NCBI RefSeq assembly: GCF_029870595.1
Contig: NZ_JAPDIR010000020.1
Location: 1-64,000, forward strand
From: Sphingomonas sp. CBMAI 2297
GTDB taxonomy: Bacteria > Pseudomonadota > Alphaproteobacteria > Sphingomonadales > Sphingomonadaceae
DNA length: 64,000 bases
Direction: 5' to 3'
Positions 8,188 through 15,940 of this stretch are shown here, in pieces; within the stretch, counting starts at the first letter, position 1; the number at the start of each line of letters is the position of its first letter. Under the pieces are notes generated by a model. That model made no database searches. It was not told where the DNA came from and was given only the letters and a program-made list of their open reading frames with translations. The translations under genes and the position numbers were made by a program.

Positions 8188-8226
8188 GGCCCGGGACGAA
8201 CACCATCCCTCGTCCCGGGCCGTTTT
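8188..8226 (+). terminator. Terminator/attenuator between ahpC and ahpF
   Basis: A perfect 12-bp stem, GGCCCGGGACGA (8188-8199) with TCGTCCCGGGCC (8210-8221), has a 10-base loop and is followed by GTTTTG. It lies 43 bases after ahpC and 28 before ahpF. Partial read-through would give more AhpC than AhpF. Confidence 0.85.
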
Positions 8227-8253
8227 GTATCCGAATTCTGTGGAGTTTCCGCC

Positions 8254-9831
8254 ATGCTCGACGCCAACCTGACCCAGCAGCTCAAGGGCTATCTCGCGAA
8301 TATCCGTGAACCCATCGAGCTGGTCGCCTCGCTGGGCGACGATGCCAAGTCGCGCGAGCTGGCGGAGCTGCTGGGCGAGATCGCCGCGCTTTCGGACAAG
8401 GTGACGGTGGTCCGCACCGGCGACGATGCGCGCAAGCCCAGCTTCCAGATCCGCCGCACCGGCACCGATGTCGCGGTGGCCTTTGCCGGCATCCCGATGG
8501 GGCATGAATTCACGTCGCTGGTGCTCGCATTGCTCCAGGTCGGCGGCCATCCGAGCAAGGCGGCGCAGGAGCTGATCGAGCAGGTGCGGAACCTGGACGG
8601 CGACTTCGCCTTCGAGACCTATTTCTCGCTCTCCTGCCAGAACTGCCCGGACGTGGTGCAGGCACTCAACCTGATGGCGGTGCTCAACCCGCGCATCACC
8701 CATGTCTCGATCGACGGCGGGCTGTTCCCGGCCGAGGTGGAGGCGCGCAAGGTGATGGCGGTGCCCAGCGTGTTCCTGAACGGCGAGCCCTTTGCCAGCG
8801 GCCGGATGGAGCTGGAGCAGATCGTCGCGAAGATCGACACGGGCGCCGCCAGGCGCACCGCGGCGAAGATCGCGGCGAAGGAGCCGTTCGAGGTGCTGGT
8901 GGTCGGCGGCGGCCCCGCCGGCGCGGCGGCGGCGATCTATGCCGCGCGCAAGGGCATTCGCACCGGCATCGCCGCCGAGCGTTTCGGCGGCCAGGTGCTC
9001 GACACCATGTCGATCGAGAATTTCATCTCGGTACCGCATACCGAGGGGCCGAAGCTCGCCGCGCATCTGGAGCAGCACGTCAAGGACTATGACGTCGATA
9101 TCATGAACCACCAGCGCGCCGCGAAGCTGGTGCCGGCGCGCCAGGAAGGCGGGCTGCACGAAGTGGTGCTGGAAAGCGGCGCGAGCCTGCATGCCCGCAC
9201 CGTGATCCTCTCCACCGGCGCGCGCTGGCGGACGATGGGCGTGCCCGGCGAGGAGGAATATCGCAACAAGGGCGTGACTTATTGCCCGCACTGCGACGGC
9301 CCGTTGTTCAAGGGCAAGCGCGTGGCGGTGATCGGCGGCGGCAATTCGGGCGTCGAGGCGGCGATCGACCTGGCCGGGCTGGTCGCGCATGTGACGCTGA
9401 TCGAATATGACAGCCAGCTGCGGGCCGACGCGGTGCTGCAGCGCAAGCTCGGCAGCCTGCCGAACGTGAAGGTGATCACCTCGGCGCTGACCACGGCGGT
9501 GGAAGGCGATGGCGAGAAACTCACCAGCCTGACCTACAAGGATCGCAGCCACGGCACCGAGCACCAGATCGAGCTCGAGGGCATCTTCGTGCAGATCGGC
9601 CTGGTGCCGAATACCGAGTGGCTGAAGGACGCGATCGCGCTGTCCAACCGCGGCGAGATCGAGATCGATGCGCGCGGCGAGACTTCGCAGCCGGGCATCT
9701 TCGCGGCGGGCGACTGCACCACCGTGCCCTACAAGCAGATCGTGATCGCGATGGGCGCGGGCTCGACGGCGGCGCTCTCGGCATTCGACTACATGATCCG
9801 CCTGCCGGACGAGCTGAGCGAGGCGGCCTGA
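8254..9831 (+). CDS. ahpF: Alkyl hydroperoxide reductase subunit F
   Basis: This FAD-dependent NADH:AhpC disulfide reductase has 525 residues, close to the usual 521. The N-terminal double thioredoxin-like domain has the active pair Cys128-Cys131 (SLSCQNCPD). The C-terminal thioredoxin-reductase part has the FAD motif VVGGGPAGAAAA, the redox pair Cys344-Cys347 (YCPHCDG), the NAD motif GGGNSGVEAA, and the terminal FAD segment GIFAAGDCTTVPYKQ. Start 8254 follows TGGAG; longer frames run through the terminator hairpin. It forms one functional unit with ahpC, and oxyR follows. Confidence 0.96.
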   Translation: MLDANLTQQLKGYLANIREPIELVASLGDDAKSRELAELLGEIAALSDKVTVVRTGDDARKPSFQIRRTGTDVAVAFAGIPMGHEFTSLVLALLQVGGHPSKAAQELIEQVRNLDGDFAFETYFSLSCQNCPDVVQALNLMAVLNPRITHVSIDGGLFPAEVEARKVMAVPSVFLNGEPFASGRMELEQIVAKIDTGAARRTAAKIAAKEPFEVLVVGGGPAGAAAAIYAARKGIRTGIAAERFGGQVLDTMSIENFISVPHTEGPKLAAHLEQHVKDYDVDIMNHQRAAKLVPARQEGGLHEVVLESGASLHARTVILSTGARWRTMGVPGEEEYRNKGVTYCPHCDGPLFKGKRVAVIGGGNSGVEAAIDLAGLVAHVTLIEYDSQLRADAVLQRKLGSLPNVKVITSALTTAVEGDGEKLTSLTYKDRSHGTEHQIELEGIFVQIGLVPNTEWLKDAIALSNRGEIEIDARGETSQPGIFAAGDCTTVPYKQIVIAMGAGSTAALSAFDYMIRLPDELSEAA

Positions 9832-9840
9832 CCTCTTTCC

Positions 9841-9919
9841 GTCATCCCCGCGCAGGCGGGGATCCAGGGTTTGCAGCTACTGCGCCCTTGGCTCCGGCCC
9901 CCGCTTGCGCGGGGATGAC
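9841..9919. repeat. Inverted pair of REP elements (BIME-like)
   Basis: One REP copy (GTCATCCCCGCGCAGGCGGGG) and an inverted copy (CCCCGCTTGCGCGGGGATGAC) flank about 37 bases. They could fold as two hairpins or one long stem. The unit lies between ahpF and oxyR. Confidence 0.8.
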
Positions 9920-9970
9920 GATTGAGAGGAAATCACTATATAAGCCAGAAATCATCGATACAGGCGATCA

Positions 9971-10876
9971 ATGGCGCAGACCACCTATCTCCCGACGCTC
10001 AAGCAGCTCCAGTATCTCGTTGCGCTCAAGGATCATGGCCATTTCGGCCGCGCGGCGGAGAGCTGCTACGTCACCCAGTCGACACTCTCCGCCGGCATCC
10101 GCGAGCTGGAGACGCTGATCGGCGTGGTGCTGGTCGAGCGGACGCGGCGCGTGGTGCGCTTCACGCCCCTGGGCGAGCGCATCGTCGAGAAGGCGCGGCG
10201 GGTGCTGCGCGAGGCGGACGAGCTGGGCGACCTGGCCCGCGCCGCGGGACGGCCGCTCTCCGGCGAGATGCGGATGAGCGTGATCCCCACCATCGCTCCC
10301 TTCCTGCTGCCGCGCATCCTGCCCAAGCTGCGCCGCGACTATCCGGATCTGAAGCTCTATCTGCGCGAGGAGACCAGCGGCCAGGCCTGTGAAGGGCTGC
10401 ACCATGGCCGGACCGACTGCGTGCTGCTCGCCTTGCCCTATGCGTGCGGGGACGTGGAAACGGCGTCGCTGTTCGACGACCGGCTGTTCGTTGCCTTTCC
10501 GGAAGGCGAGATGGATCCCAGCGCCTCGATCCACCCGGCCGAGATCGACGAGACGCGGCTGCTGATGCTCGAGGACGGCCACTGCCTGAAGGAACATGCG
10601 CTGGCCGCCTGCAACCGCCCGGAGCTGCGCGCCGAGGCGACGATGCTCGGCACCTCGCTCCACACGATGGTGCAGATGGTCGACAATGGGCTGGGCGTGA
10701 CGATGCTGCCCGAGATGGCGGTGGATTCCGGCATCCTAGACCATACCCAGGTCACGGCGCGGCCGCTCGAGGCGGAGAATGCGTCGCGGCGGATCGCGCT
10801 GGTGTGGCGCAAGGCATCGCCCCGCGAGCGCGACTTCCGGTTGCTGGCGGACGTGCTGGCCGAGGCGCGGCCTTAG
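9971..10876 (+). CDS. oxyR: OxyR, peroxide-sensing LysR-family activator
   Basis: This is a 301-residue LysR-type regulator. The N-terminal winged helix (about 10-67) reads LKQLQYLVALKDHGHFGRAAESCYVTQSTLSAGIRELE in pieces. The sensor domain contains Cys205 and Cys214 in EDGHCLKEHALAAC. This has the same sequence context and nine-residue spacing as the Cys199/Cys208 redox switch of E. coli OxyR, so peroxide sensing by disulfide formation is well supported. It follows ahpCF in the same direction, with only a REP pair between, and is expected to activate ahpC. Its stop overlaps the end of the convergent toxin gene by four bases. Confidence 0.95.
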   Translation: MAQTTYLPTLKQLQYLVALKDHGHFGRAAESCYVTQSTLSAGIRELETLIGVVLVERTRRVVRFTPLGERIVEKARRVLREADELGDLARAAGRPLSGEMRMSVIPTIAPFLLPRILPKLRRDYPDLKLYLREETSGQACEGLHHGRTDCVLLALPYACGDVETASLFDDRLFVAFPEGEMDPSASIHPAEIDETRLLMLEDGHCLKEHALAACNRPELRAEATMLGTSLHTMVQMVDNGLGVTMLPEMAVDSGILDHTQVTARPLEAENASRRIALVWRKASPRERDFRLLADVLAEARP

Positions 10877-11186
10877 GGCGAGAATGCCGCCCGGACCGTG
10901 TCCGCCTGTTCCATGCGCTCGTGGAGGACGGTTACAATGCCAACCGTGCCGCCCCCATCGCTCTCCAATAGATGAAATGCCGTTCGTAACGGCAGTAATA
11001 GCCTTCGACGCCAAGCCATGCGGGGATTGGCCGCCATGGGAGACCACGCGCGGCAATTGCCTCGAAACGCGCGATCAGTCCGTCCAGATAGATGCCAGCT
11101 TGTCGTTCGCCCCATCGCGCATGCGTATAGTCCAATATCTCGTCGATACGCGCATTGGCCTCATCGGAGACCGTATAGGGGTTCAT
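10873..11186 (-). pseudogene. parE: ParE/RelE-family toxin gene, frameshifted
   Basis: The frame from ATG 11186 encodes a clear ParE-fold toxin (DEANARIDEILDYTHARWG, then RYERHFIYWRAMG). It then runs into a stop at 10932 after 84 residues. The expected C-terminal strand (GTVGIVTVLHERMEQADTVRAAFSP) continues in another frame to 10873. One missing base in the C5 run at 10952-10956 (G5 on the coding strand) restores a 104-residue toxin. This is therefore a single-base frameshift in a homopolymer: a real inactivation, a slippage-controlled toxin, or a sequencing error. The start overlaps the parD stop as ATGA. Confidence 0.8.
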
Positions 11187-11449
11187 CCCTGCCAGCGGCG
11201 ACGGGCGCGCGCGAGAACTTCCTCGCGATCGAAGGGCTTGTAGCTGCTATCCGGCTGGGCGAACGCCCGCTGCAGCTCCGCCTTGAGGGCTTCGAGCTTC
11301 TCGCGCTCGGCCCGATCCAGATCGCGGCGGATCAGATCCCGAACATATTCGCTGACATTCTCGTAGCTGCCATCCTCGCCGACATTGGCGGCAACGAACT
11401 CGCTCAGCCTGCCGCTGACGCGCACGTTCAGGTTCATCGGCTTGGTCAT
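11183..11449 (-). CDS. parD: ParD/CopG-type antitoxin
   Basis: This 88-residue protein has an N-terminal ribbon-helix-helix (MNLNVRVSGRLSEFVAANV, then YENVSEYVRDLIRRDLDRAE). It continues into a charged helix that would wrap the toxin (LKAELQRAF, REEVLARARRRW). That is the ParD layout: DNA binding and autoregulation at the N terminus, toxin neutralisation at the C terminus. The start is the ATG at 11449; longer upstream frames are unrelated. It is translationally coupled to the ParE gene. An antitoxin kept intact beside a broken toxin is consistent with decay or with a sequencing error in the toxin. Confidence 0.88.
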   Translation of the reverse strand: MTKPMNLNVRVSGRLSEFVAANVGEDGSYENVSEYVRDLIRRDLDRAEREKLEALKAELQRAFAQPDSSYKPFDREEVLARARRRWQG

Positions 11450-11481
11450 AGCGTAAAGATAAGCTGTAATATCCTGTATAT

Positions 11482-11919
11482 CTATCGCCAGTGCGCCGCC
11501 GCCGCCGCGTCGCTTTCCCGCGCCTCCACCCAGCGCGCCGCGTCCCCCTGCCATTCGCGCTTCCAGAAGGGCGCATCGGTCTTGAGCCGGTCGATCAGGA
11601 ACGCGCAGGCTTCCAGCGCCTCGCGGCGATGCGCGGCGGCGGTGCCGATGAAGACGATGCGCTCGCCCACTTCCATGCGGCCGACACGGTGGAGGATGGT
11701 CACGCCGAGCAGGTTCCAGCGCTCCATCGCCGCCTCGGCCAGGGTGCACAGCGCGTCCTCGGTCATGCCGGGATAATGCTCCAGCTCCAGCGCCGTCACG
11801 CCGCCATCGCCGCGGACCACGCCGGTGAAGCTCGCCACGCCGCCCGCGCCGCGTTCCTCGAGCGCAGCCAGCTCCAGCGCCAGCTCGATCGGCGCGGGAT
11901 CGATCGAGACGCGGATCAT
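11482..11919 (-). CDS. moaE: Molybdopterin synthase catalytic subunit MoaE
   Basis: MoaE converts precursor Z (cPMP) to molybdopterin using sulfur carried on the MoaD C terminus. The 145-residue protein has GAGGVASFTGVVRG near the N terminus, HRVGRMEVGERIVFIGTAAAHRREALEACAFLIDRLK and the catalytic-lysine region KTDAPFWKREW, all typical of the family. It overlaps moaD by ATGA and lies in the order pgsA-moaD-moaE on the minus strand. Confidence 0.95.
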   Translation of the reverse strand: MIRVSIDPAPIELALELAALEERGAGGVASFTGVVRGDGGVTALELEHYPGMTEDALCTLAEAAMERWNLLGVTILHRVGRMEVGERIVFIGTAAAHRREALEACAFLIDRLKTDAPFWKREWQGDAARWVEARESDAAAAAHWR

Positions 11920-12167
11920 CCGCCCGTCACCGGCGGGAAGAGCGCGACTTCCCGCGCATCGCCGAGCGGCGCGTCGAGGGGAACGAAGCGCTGGTCGATC
12001 GCGGCGCGGAGCCGCGCGGGATCGGCAAGGGCGGCGGCATGGCCGGGGCTGCGGGCGGCCAGCCAGGCGACGAGATCGGTGACGGTGCGGACCGTCTCGG
12101 GCGGATCGACGGATTCATGCCCCACGCCCACCGCCTCGCGGACCCAGGCGAAGTAGAGCAGGTCCAT
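11916..12167 (-). CDS. moaD: Molybdopterin synthase sulfur carrier subunit MoaD
   Basis: This 83-residue ubiquitin-like protein ends in Gly-Gly (FPPVTGG), the residue pair that is adenylated and thiocarboxylated for sulfur transfer to MoaE. The core ELs of the fold (DLLYFAWVREAVG, AINQRFV-like segment AIDQRFVP, and DAREVALFPPVTGG) match MoaD. The longer upstream frame to 12740 overlaps pgsA and is not real. Its ATG shares one base with the pgsA stop and its stop overlaps moaE. Confidence 0.94.
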   Translation of the reverse strand: MDLLYFAWVREAVGVGHESVDPPETVRTVTDLVAWLAARSPGHAAALADPARLRAAIDQRFVPLDAPLGDAREVALFPPVTGG

Positions 12168-12718
12168 CAGCTGTCCATGTGCCGCAGGCCGACACGGAGA
12201 TAGTCCCAGCCGGTGATCAGCGTGAGCGCGGCGGCGAGCCAGAAGGCGGCGAGCGCGGTGTCCCACAGCCAGGCGAAGGGCAGCGCCCCGGCAAGGATCA
12301 GTCCGCCCAGCGCGACGAGCTGGAGCGTGGTCTTCCACTTGGCGAGACGCGAGACGGGCAGCGAGACCTGGATGCCGCCCAGGAACTCGCGCAGGCCCGA
12401 CACGGCGATCTCGCGCACCAGGATCACCAGCGCGGGGATCAGGTGGAGATCGGTGATCACGCCGCGCCCGGCGAGGATCAACAGCACCGCGGCGACCATG
12501 ATCTTGTCGGCGATCGGATCGAGGAACACGCCGAGCTTGGAGACCGTCCCCTGCGCCCGGGCGAGATAGCCGTCGAAATAGTCGGTGATGCCCATCAGGC
12601 AGTAGAGCGCGAAGGCGATGCCATAGCCAAGCCGCCATTCCGGCCACCAGAGGAACGCTGCGAGGAGCGGAACCGCGAGGATGCGCGAGAGCGTCAGGAT
12701 ATTGGGCAGCGTCAGCAT
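12167..12718 (-). CDS. pgsA: CDP-diacylglycerol-glycerol-3-phosphate phosphatidyltransferase
   Basis: This inner-membrane enzyme makes phosphatidylglycerophosphate, the first step to phosphatidylglycerol and cardiolipin. The 183-residue protein has about five helices. The CDP-alcohol phosphotransferase motif D-G-x2-A-R-x8-G-x3-D-x3-D is complete in DGYLARAQGTVSKLGVFLDPIAD. The N terminus LTLPNILTLSRI is typical of PgsA. It is translationally coupled to moaD and moaE, an arrangement also known in other alphaproteobacteria. Confidence 0.95.
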   Translation of the reverse strand: MLTLPNILTLSRILAVPLLAAFLWWPEWRLGYGIAFALYCLMGITDYFDGYLARAQGTVSKLGVFLDPIADKIMVAAVLLILAGRGVITDLHLIPALVILVREIAVSGLREFLGGIQVSLPVSRLAKWKTTLQLVALGGLILAGALPFAWLWDTALAAFWLAAALTLITGWDYLRVGLRHMDS

Positions 12719-12750
12719 CGGGCATGCTGTACCACCCCACTTACCCTTCC

Positions 12751-12831
12751 GTCATCCCCGCGCAGGCGGGGATCCAGGGTAACAGAGAGATGCCCTGCCT
12801 TTCTCTGGATCCCCGGTTGTGCGGGAACGAC
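12751..12831. repeat. Inverted pair of REP elements
   Basis: A REP copy ending in GGGGATCCAG (12751-12777) faces a degenerate inverted copy starting CTGGATCCCC (about 12805-12831). It lies between pgsA and the GH97 gene end. The intervening bases contain no gene. Confidence 0.75.
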
Positions 12832-12860
12832 GGGAGGATATTGGGCCGGCCGGTGAGACG

Positions 12861-14882
12861 CTATTTCAGCAGCTTGAAGCGGATCGCCTGCCCGCCCCCC
12901 GGCGCAAGATCGAGATCGAGCGTGTCGGCGCTGCTCACCACTCGCTTCTCGATCGCATAGGCGACCGGGTTCTTCACATAATCGGCATCGGAGGCGTCAC
13001 GATAGATCTGCGCCTCGTATTTCCGCCCCGGCGCGAGGAAATCGAGCTTCACAGGCAGCTTGCGCGCCATCTCGTCGGTGATCGCGCCGAGATACCAGTC
13101 GCCGCCGCCGCGCGGCTGGCGGGCGACCACGACATAGTCGCCGATCTCCGACGCCAGCGTCCGCGTCGTCTCCCAGTCGGTCGGCACGTCGAGGATGAAC
13201 TGGAAGGCGTCGCGATGCTTCTCGTAATTCTCGGGCAGGTCCGCCGCCATGTGGATCGGCGAATAGAGCACGACATATTCGGCCAGCTGCGCCGCGAGCG
13301 TCGACTGGTTGCGCTCGGTCAGCAGCGTCTTGCCATGTTCGAGATCGAAGATGCCCGGGGTGAAGTCCATCGGCCCGCCGAGCATGCGAGTGAAGGGCAG
13401 GATCGTCAGATGCTCGGGCGGGTTGGTCGGGCGGCCCCAGGCGTTGAATTCCTGGCCGCGCGCGCCTTCGCGGCTCACCCAGTTCGGCCAGGTGCGGCGC
13501 AGGCCCGTGTCCTTGACCGGCTCGTGCGTGTCCATGACGATGTGGCGCTTCGCCGCAGCCTCGATCACCTTGAGGTGGTGCCGGACCATGAACTGGCCGG
13601 CGAACCACTCCTTGCCGCCTTCGCGATCGAGGATGTCGCCCGAATGGCGGACATAGCCGGTCTTCACCGCCGGCACCCCGACCCTGGCGTAGAGATCGAG
13701 CGCGTCGTCGAGCTGGTCCTCATAGTTCACCACCGCGCCGGCGGTCTCGTGATGGCCGATCAGATGGACGCCCTTCGACTTCGCATAGGCCGACAGCATC
13801 GGCAGGTCGAAATCGGGATAGGATTTGGTGAAGCTGAACTTTTCGCCGTTATCGATCCATTCGCCGTCCCAGCCCTGGTTCCAGCCTTCGACCAGCACGC
13901 CGTCGAACCCGTATTTCGCGGCGAAATCGATGTAGCGCTTCACATTGTCGTTGTTGGCGCCGTGGGTCGGCCCGCTGCCCCAGGTGGTGCGGTTGAGGTG
14001 CATCTCCCACCAGACGCCGACATATTTGCCGGGCTTGAACCATTTGCCGATGTCCGGGAGCTTGCTCGGCTCGTTGAGGTTCAGCTCGATGCGGCTGTCC
14101 GCCAGCGCGCCCGGCGTGGTGCCGATCAACAGGGTGCGCCAGGGCGTGGTGAAGGGCCCGGTCTTCTTCGCGCCGACGCCGTCCGGCCAGGGCATCAGCC
14201 AGGCGGTGAGCCCGCCCGCGCCATCGCCCTGGAGCAGCATGCTCGGGAAATCGACCAGCGCGGCTTCGTGGAACGACAGATAGAGCCCGTTGTCGCCCTT
14301 CAGTGTCAGCGGCGTCTCGGCCAGCGTGATCCGGCGCGCGTCGGTCTGGGTATAGAGATATTCGTCACGCTCCTGGCCCAGGCCCTGATACCACCAGGCC
14401 TGATACGCGCCCTTCGTCCTGAACTGGGTGCGATCCGCCATGACGCTCACCTGCTGGCCATCGGCGATGCCGGCATAGGCATAGCGAAAGCCGATCCCGT
14501 CGTCGAAGATGCGGAAGGTGACCTGCATCGCCCGGTTCAGCGCGGTGTCGCCCGCGATCGTCACGGCGAGCTCGCTATGATGGTCACGGATCAGGCGCTG
14601 CTCGCCCCAGGGCTGCTCCCAGCTGGTGTCCGAAGCGGCGCGGCGGGCATCGGTGATCGCCGTATAGCGCGCCTGGGGCTCGCCGGCGAAGCTGAGGCCG
14701 AGATTCGAAGGCGCGATTACAAGCTGGTCACCGCGCCTGACTTCGTAGCGCGCCGCCCCATCTTCGACCGAGACACAGACTTCGAGCACCTTGCCCGGCG
14801 ACTGGGCGCATTCGCGGCTCCCGGCAAAGGCAGTGCCGGGCAGCGCGAGCGCGAGGAGCGTGACGAGGGTGCGAGAGGTCAT
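12861..14882 (-). CDS. Glycoside hydrolase family 97 (SusB-like alpha-glucosidase)
   Basis: This 673-residue enzyme has a signal peptide (MTSRTLVTLLALALPGTAFAG), so it acts in the periplasm. An N-terminal beta-sandwich is followed by a TIM barrel and a C-terminal sheet. The motifs WNQGWDGEWI, GHHETAG, DTHEP and REGARGQEFNAW carry the acidic residues used by SusB. AVKTGYV stands where retaining GH97 members have a nucleophilic Asp, which suggests the inverting alpha-glucosidase type. Start 14882 has AGGAAAG upstream. The neighbours are a TonB receptor, a sugar transporter and a LacI regulator, so it probably hydrolyses imported maltooligosaccharides. Confidence 0.9.
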   Translation of the reverse strand: MTSRTLVTLLALALPGTAFAGSRECAQSPGKVLEVCVSVEDGAARYEVRRGDQLVIAPSNLGLSFAGEPQARYTAITDARRAASDTSWEQPWGEQRLIRDHHSELAVTIAGDTALNRAMQVTFRIFDDGIGFRYAYAGIADGQQVSVMADRTQFRTKGAYQAWWYQGLGQERDEYLYTQTDARRITLAETPLTLKGDNGLYLSFHEAALVDFPSMLLQGDGAGGLTAWLMPWPDGVGAKKTGPFTTPWRTLLIGTTPGALADSRIELNLNEPSKLPDIGKWFKPGKYVGVWWEMHLNRTTWGSGPTHGANNDNVKRYIDFAAKYGFDGVLVEGWNQGWDGEWIDNGEKFSFTKSYPDFDLPMLSAYAKSKGVHLIGHHETAGAVVNYEDQLDDALDLYARVGVPAVKTGYVRHSGDILDREGGKEWFAGQFMVRHHLKVIEAAAKRHIVMDTHEPVKDTGLRRTWPNWVSREGARGQEFNAWGRPTNPPEHLTILPFTRMLGGPMDFTPGIFDLEHGKTLLTERNQSTLAAQLAEYVVLYSPIHMAADLPENYEKHRDAFQFILDVPTDWETTRTLASEIGDYVVVARQPRGGGDWYLGAITDEMARKLPVKLDFLAPGRKYEAQIYRDASDADYVKNPVAYAIEKRVVSSADTLDLDLAPGGGQAIRFKLLK

Positions 14883-14905
14883 CCGGTTTCTTTCCTGTGG
14901 GGAGA

Positions 14906-15940
14906 TCATGACTTGAGGAATGCGGCGCGCAGGCGCTGGCGGAGCGCGGCGCGTTCGCTCGCGCGCATCTCGCCGAGCGGCCCGCGCTGGGAGGGCGGGA
15001 TATGCACGGCACCGTCCTCGGCGAAGACATGGGTTTCGAACATCGCCCGCCAATAACCGCGCTCGGCGGGCGGCAGCCGGCGATAGGCCAGCAGCGCGGC
15101 GAGAAAGACGTCGTGCGGCTGCTCGACGCCCATGGCATCGTCGCCCCACCAATAGTTCACCATCGCGTTGAACGGGCTCAGCGAGGTGACGTGGTGCCAC
15201 CAGTAGCGCGGCAGGAAGAGCGCATCGCCGGGATCGAGAAACGCAACCCGCGCCGTGGCCAGCGCATCGGCGAAGCGCGGGAAGCGGGCGAGATCGGGTG
15301 CCTCGGGATCGACCAGCGAGAGCGGCGGCGGATTGTCGAGCGGGCCGACATAGAGGTTCGCCACCTGGTCCGGCGGGAAGAGCAGGAAGCGCCGCCGCCC
15401 CGCCAGCACGCAGGCGAGGTTGTGGTCGCGATCATTGTGCGTCCGGGTGTGGACCGGGCCACCGACCCACAGGCGCGGCGCGACGTCCACCGGGAGCAGC
15501 GGCATCGGATTCTGCGCGACGAAATCGGGCATCTGCACCGCCAGCGGCAGCATCTGGACCGCGACATGGGGCGCATTCTCTTCGCCGGCGAGGCGCAGGA
15601 TCCGGTCGAGCGCATCGCTCAGCCGGGCGCTGCGGCGCGTGAAGTTGAACTCGCGCAGGTCGATGCCATAGCCGAACTTGCCCAGGGTGCGCGCCGGCGC
15701 CTCCATCACCGGCACCGGCGCGCCGCGATCCAGCCCCTTGAGATAGGCGGGCAGTTGCCCCGCCTGCCCGGCGGCCAGCGCCGGCCAATGCGCGAACAGG
15801 CCTTTCAGGACGATGGGCACGCCAGCGGCGATCAGGTCGGCCAGCCCGGCAGCCGGCGGCGCGGCGCGGGCCGAGACGCGCGGCAGACCATCGATCAGAC
15901 CCGGCTCGGCGGCGGCGGCACGGCGGAGCGGCTCAGCCAT
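14906..15940 (-). CDS. Cupin-like/JmjC-type protein
   Basis: This 344-residue protein has a JmjC/cupin_8-like core: LWVGGPVHTRTHNDRDHN with His168-x-Asp170, the strand RRRFLLFPPDQ, and a distal WWHHVTSL supplying His249 or His250. This is the metal triad of Fe(II)/2-oxoglutarate hydroxylases. It therefore may hydroxylate a protein or small molecule, but no substrate is known. The ATG at 15940 overlaps the upstream flavoprotein stop by eight bases, so co-translation is likely. Such cupin-like genes recur beside halogenase-like genes and TonB receptors in sphingomonads and Caulobacter relatives. Confidence 0.82.
   Translation of the reverse strand: MAEPLRRAAAAEPGLIDGLPRVSARAAPPAAGLADLIAAGVPIVLKGLFAHWPALAAGQAGQLPAYLKGLDRGAPVPVMEAPARTLGKFGYGIDLREFNFTRRSARLSDALDRILRLAGEENAPHVAVQMLPLAVQMPDFVAQNPMPLLPVDVAPRLWVGGPVHTRTHNDRDHNLACVLAGRRRFLLFPPDQVANLYVGPLDNPPPLSLVDPEAPDLARFPRFADALATARVAFLDPGDALFLPRYWWHHVTSLSPFNAMVNYWWGDDAMGVEQPHDVFLAALLAYRRLPPAERGYWRAMFETHVFAEDGAVHIPPSQRGPLGEMRASERAALRQRLRAAFLKS

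Noticed and set aside
12751..12831. CRISPR-like repeat spacing
   Set aside because: There are only two copies, in inverted orientation, without regular spacers. They are REP elements.
12819..15056. Plus-strand frame of 745 codons opposite GH97
   Set aside because: The minus-strand frame encodes GH97 with signal peptide and catalytic motifs. This one has none.
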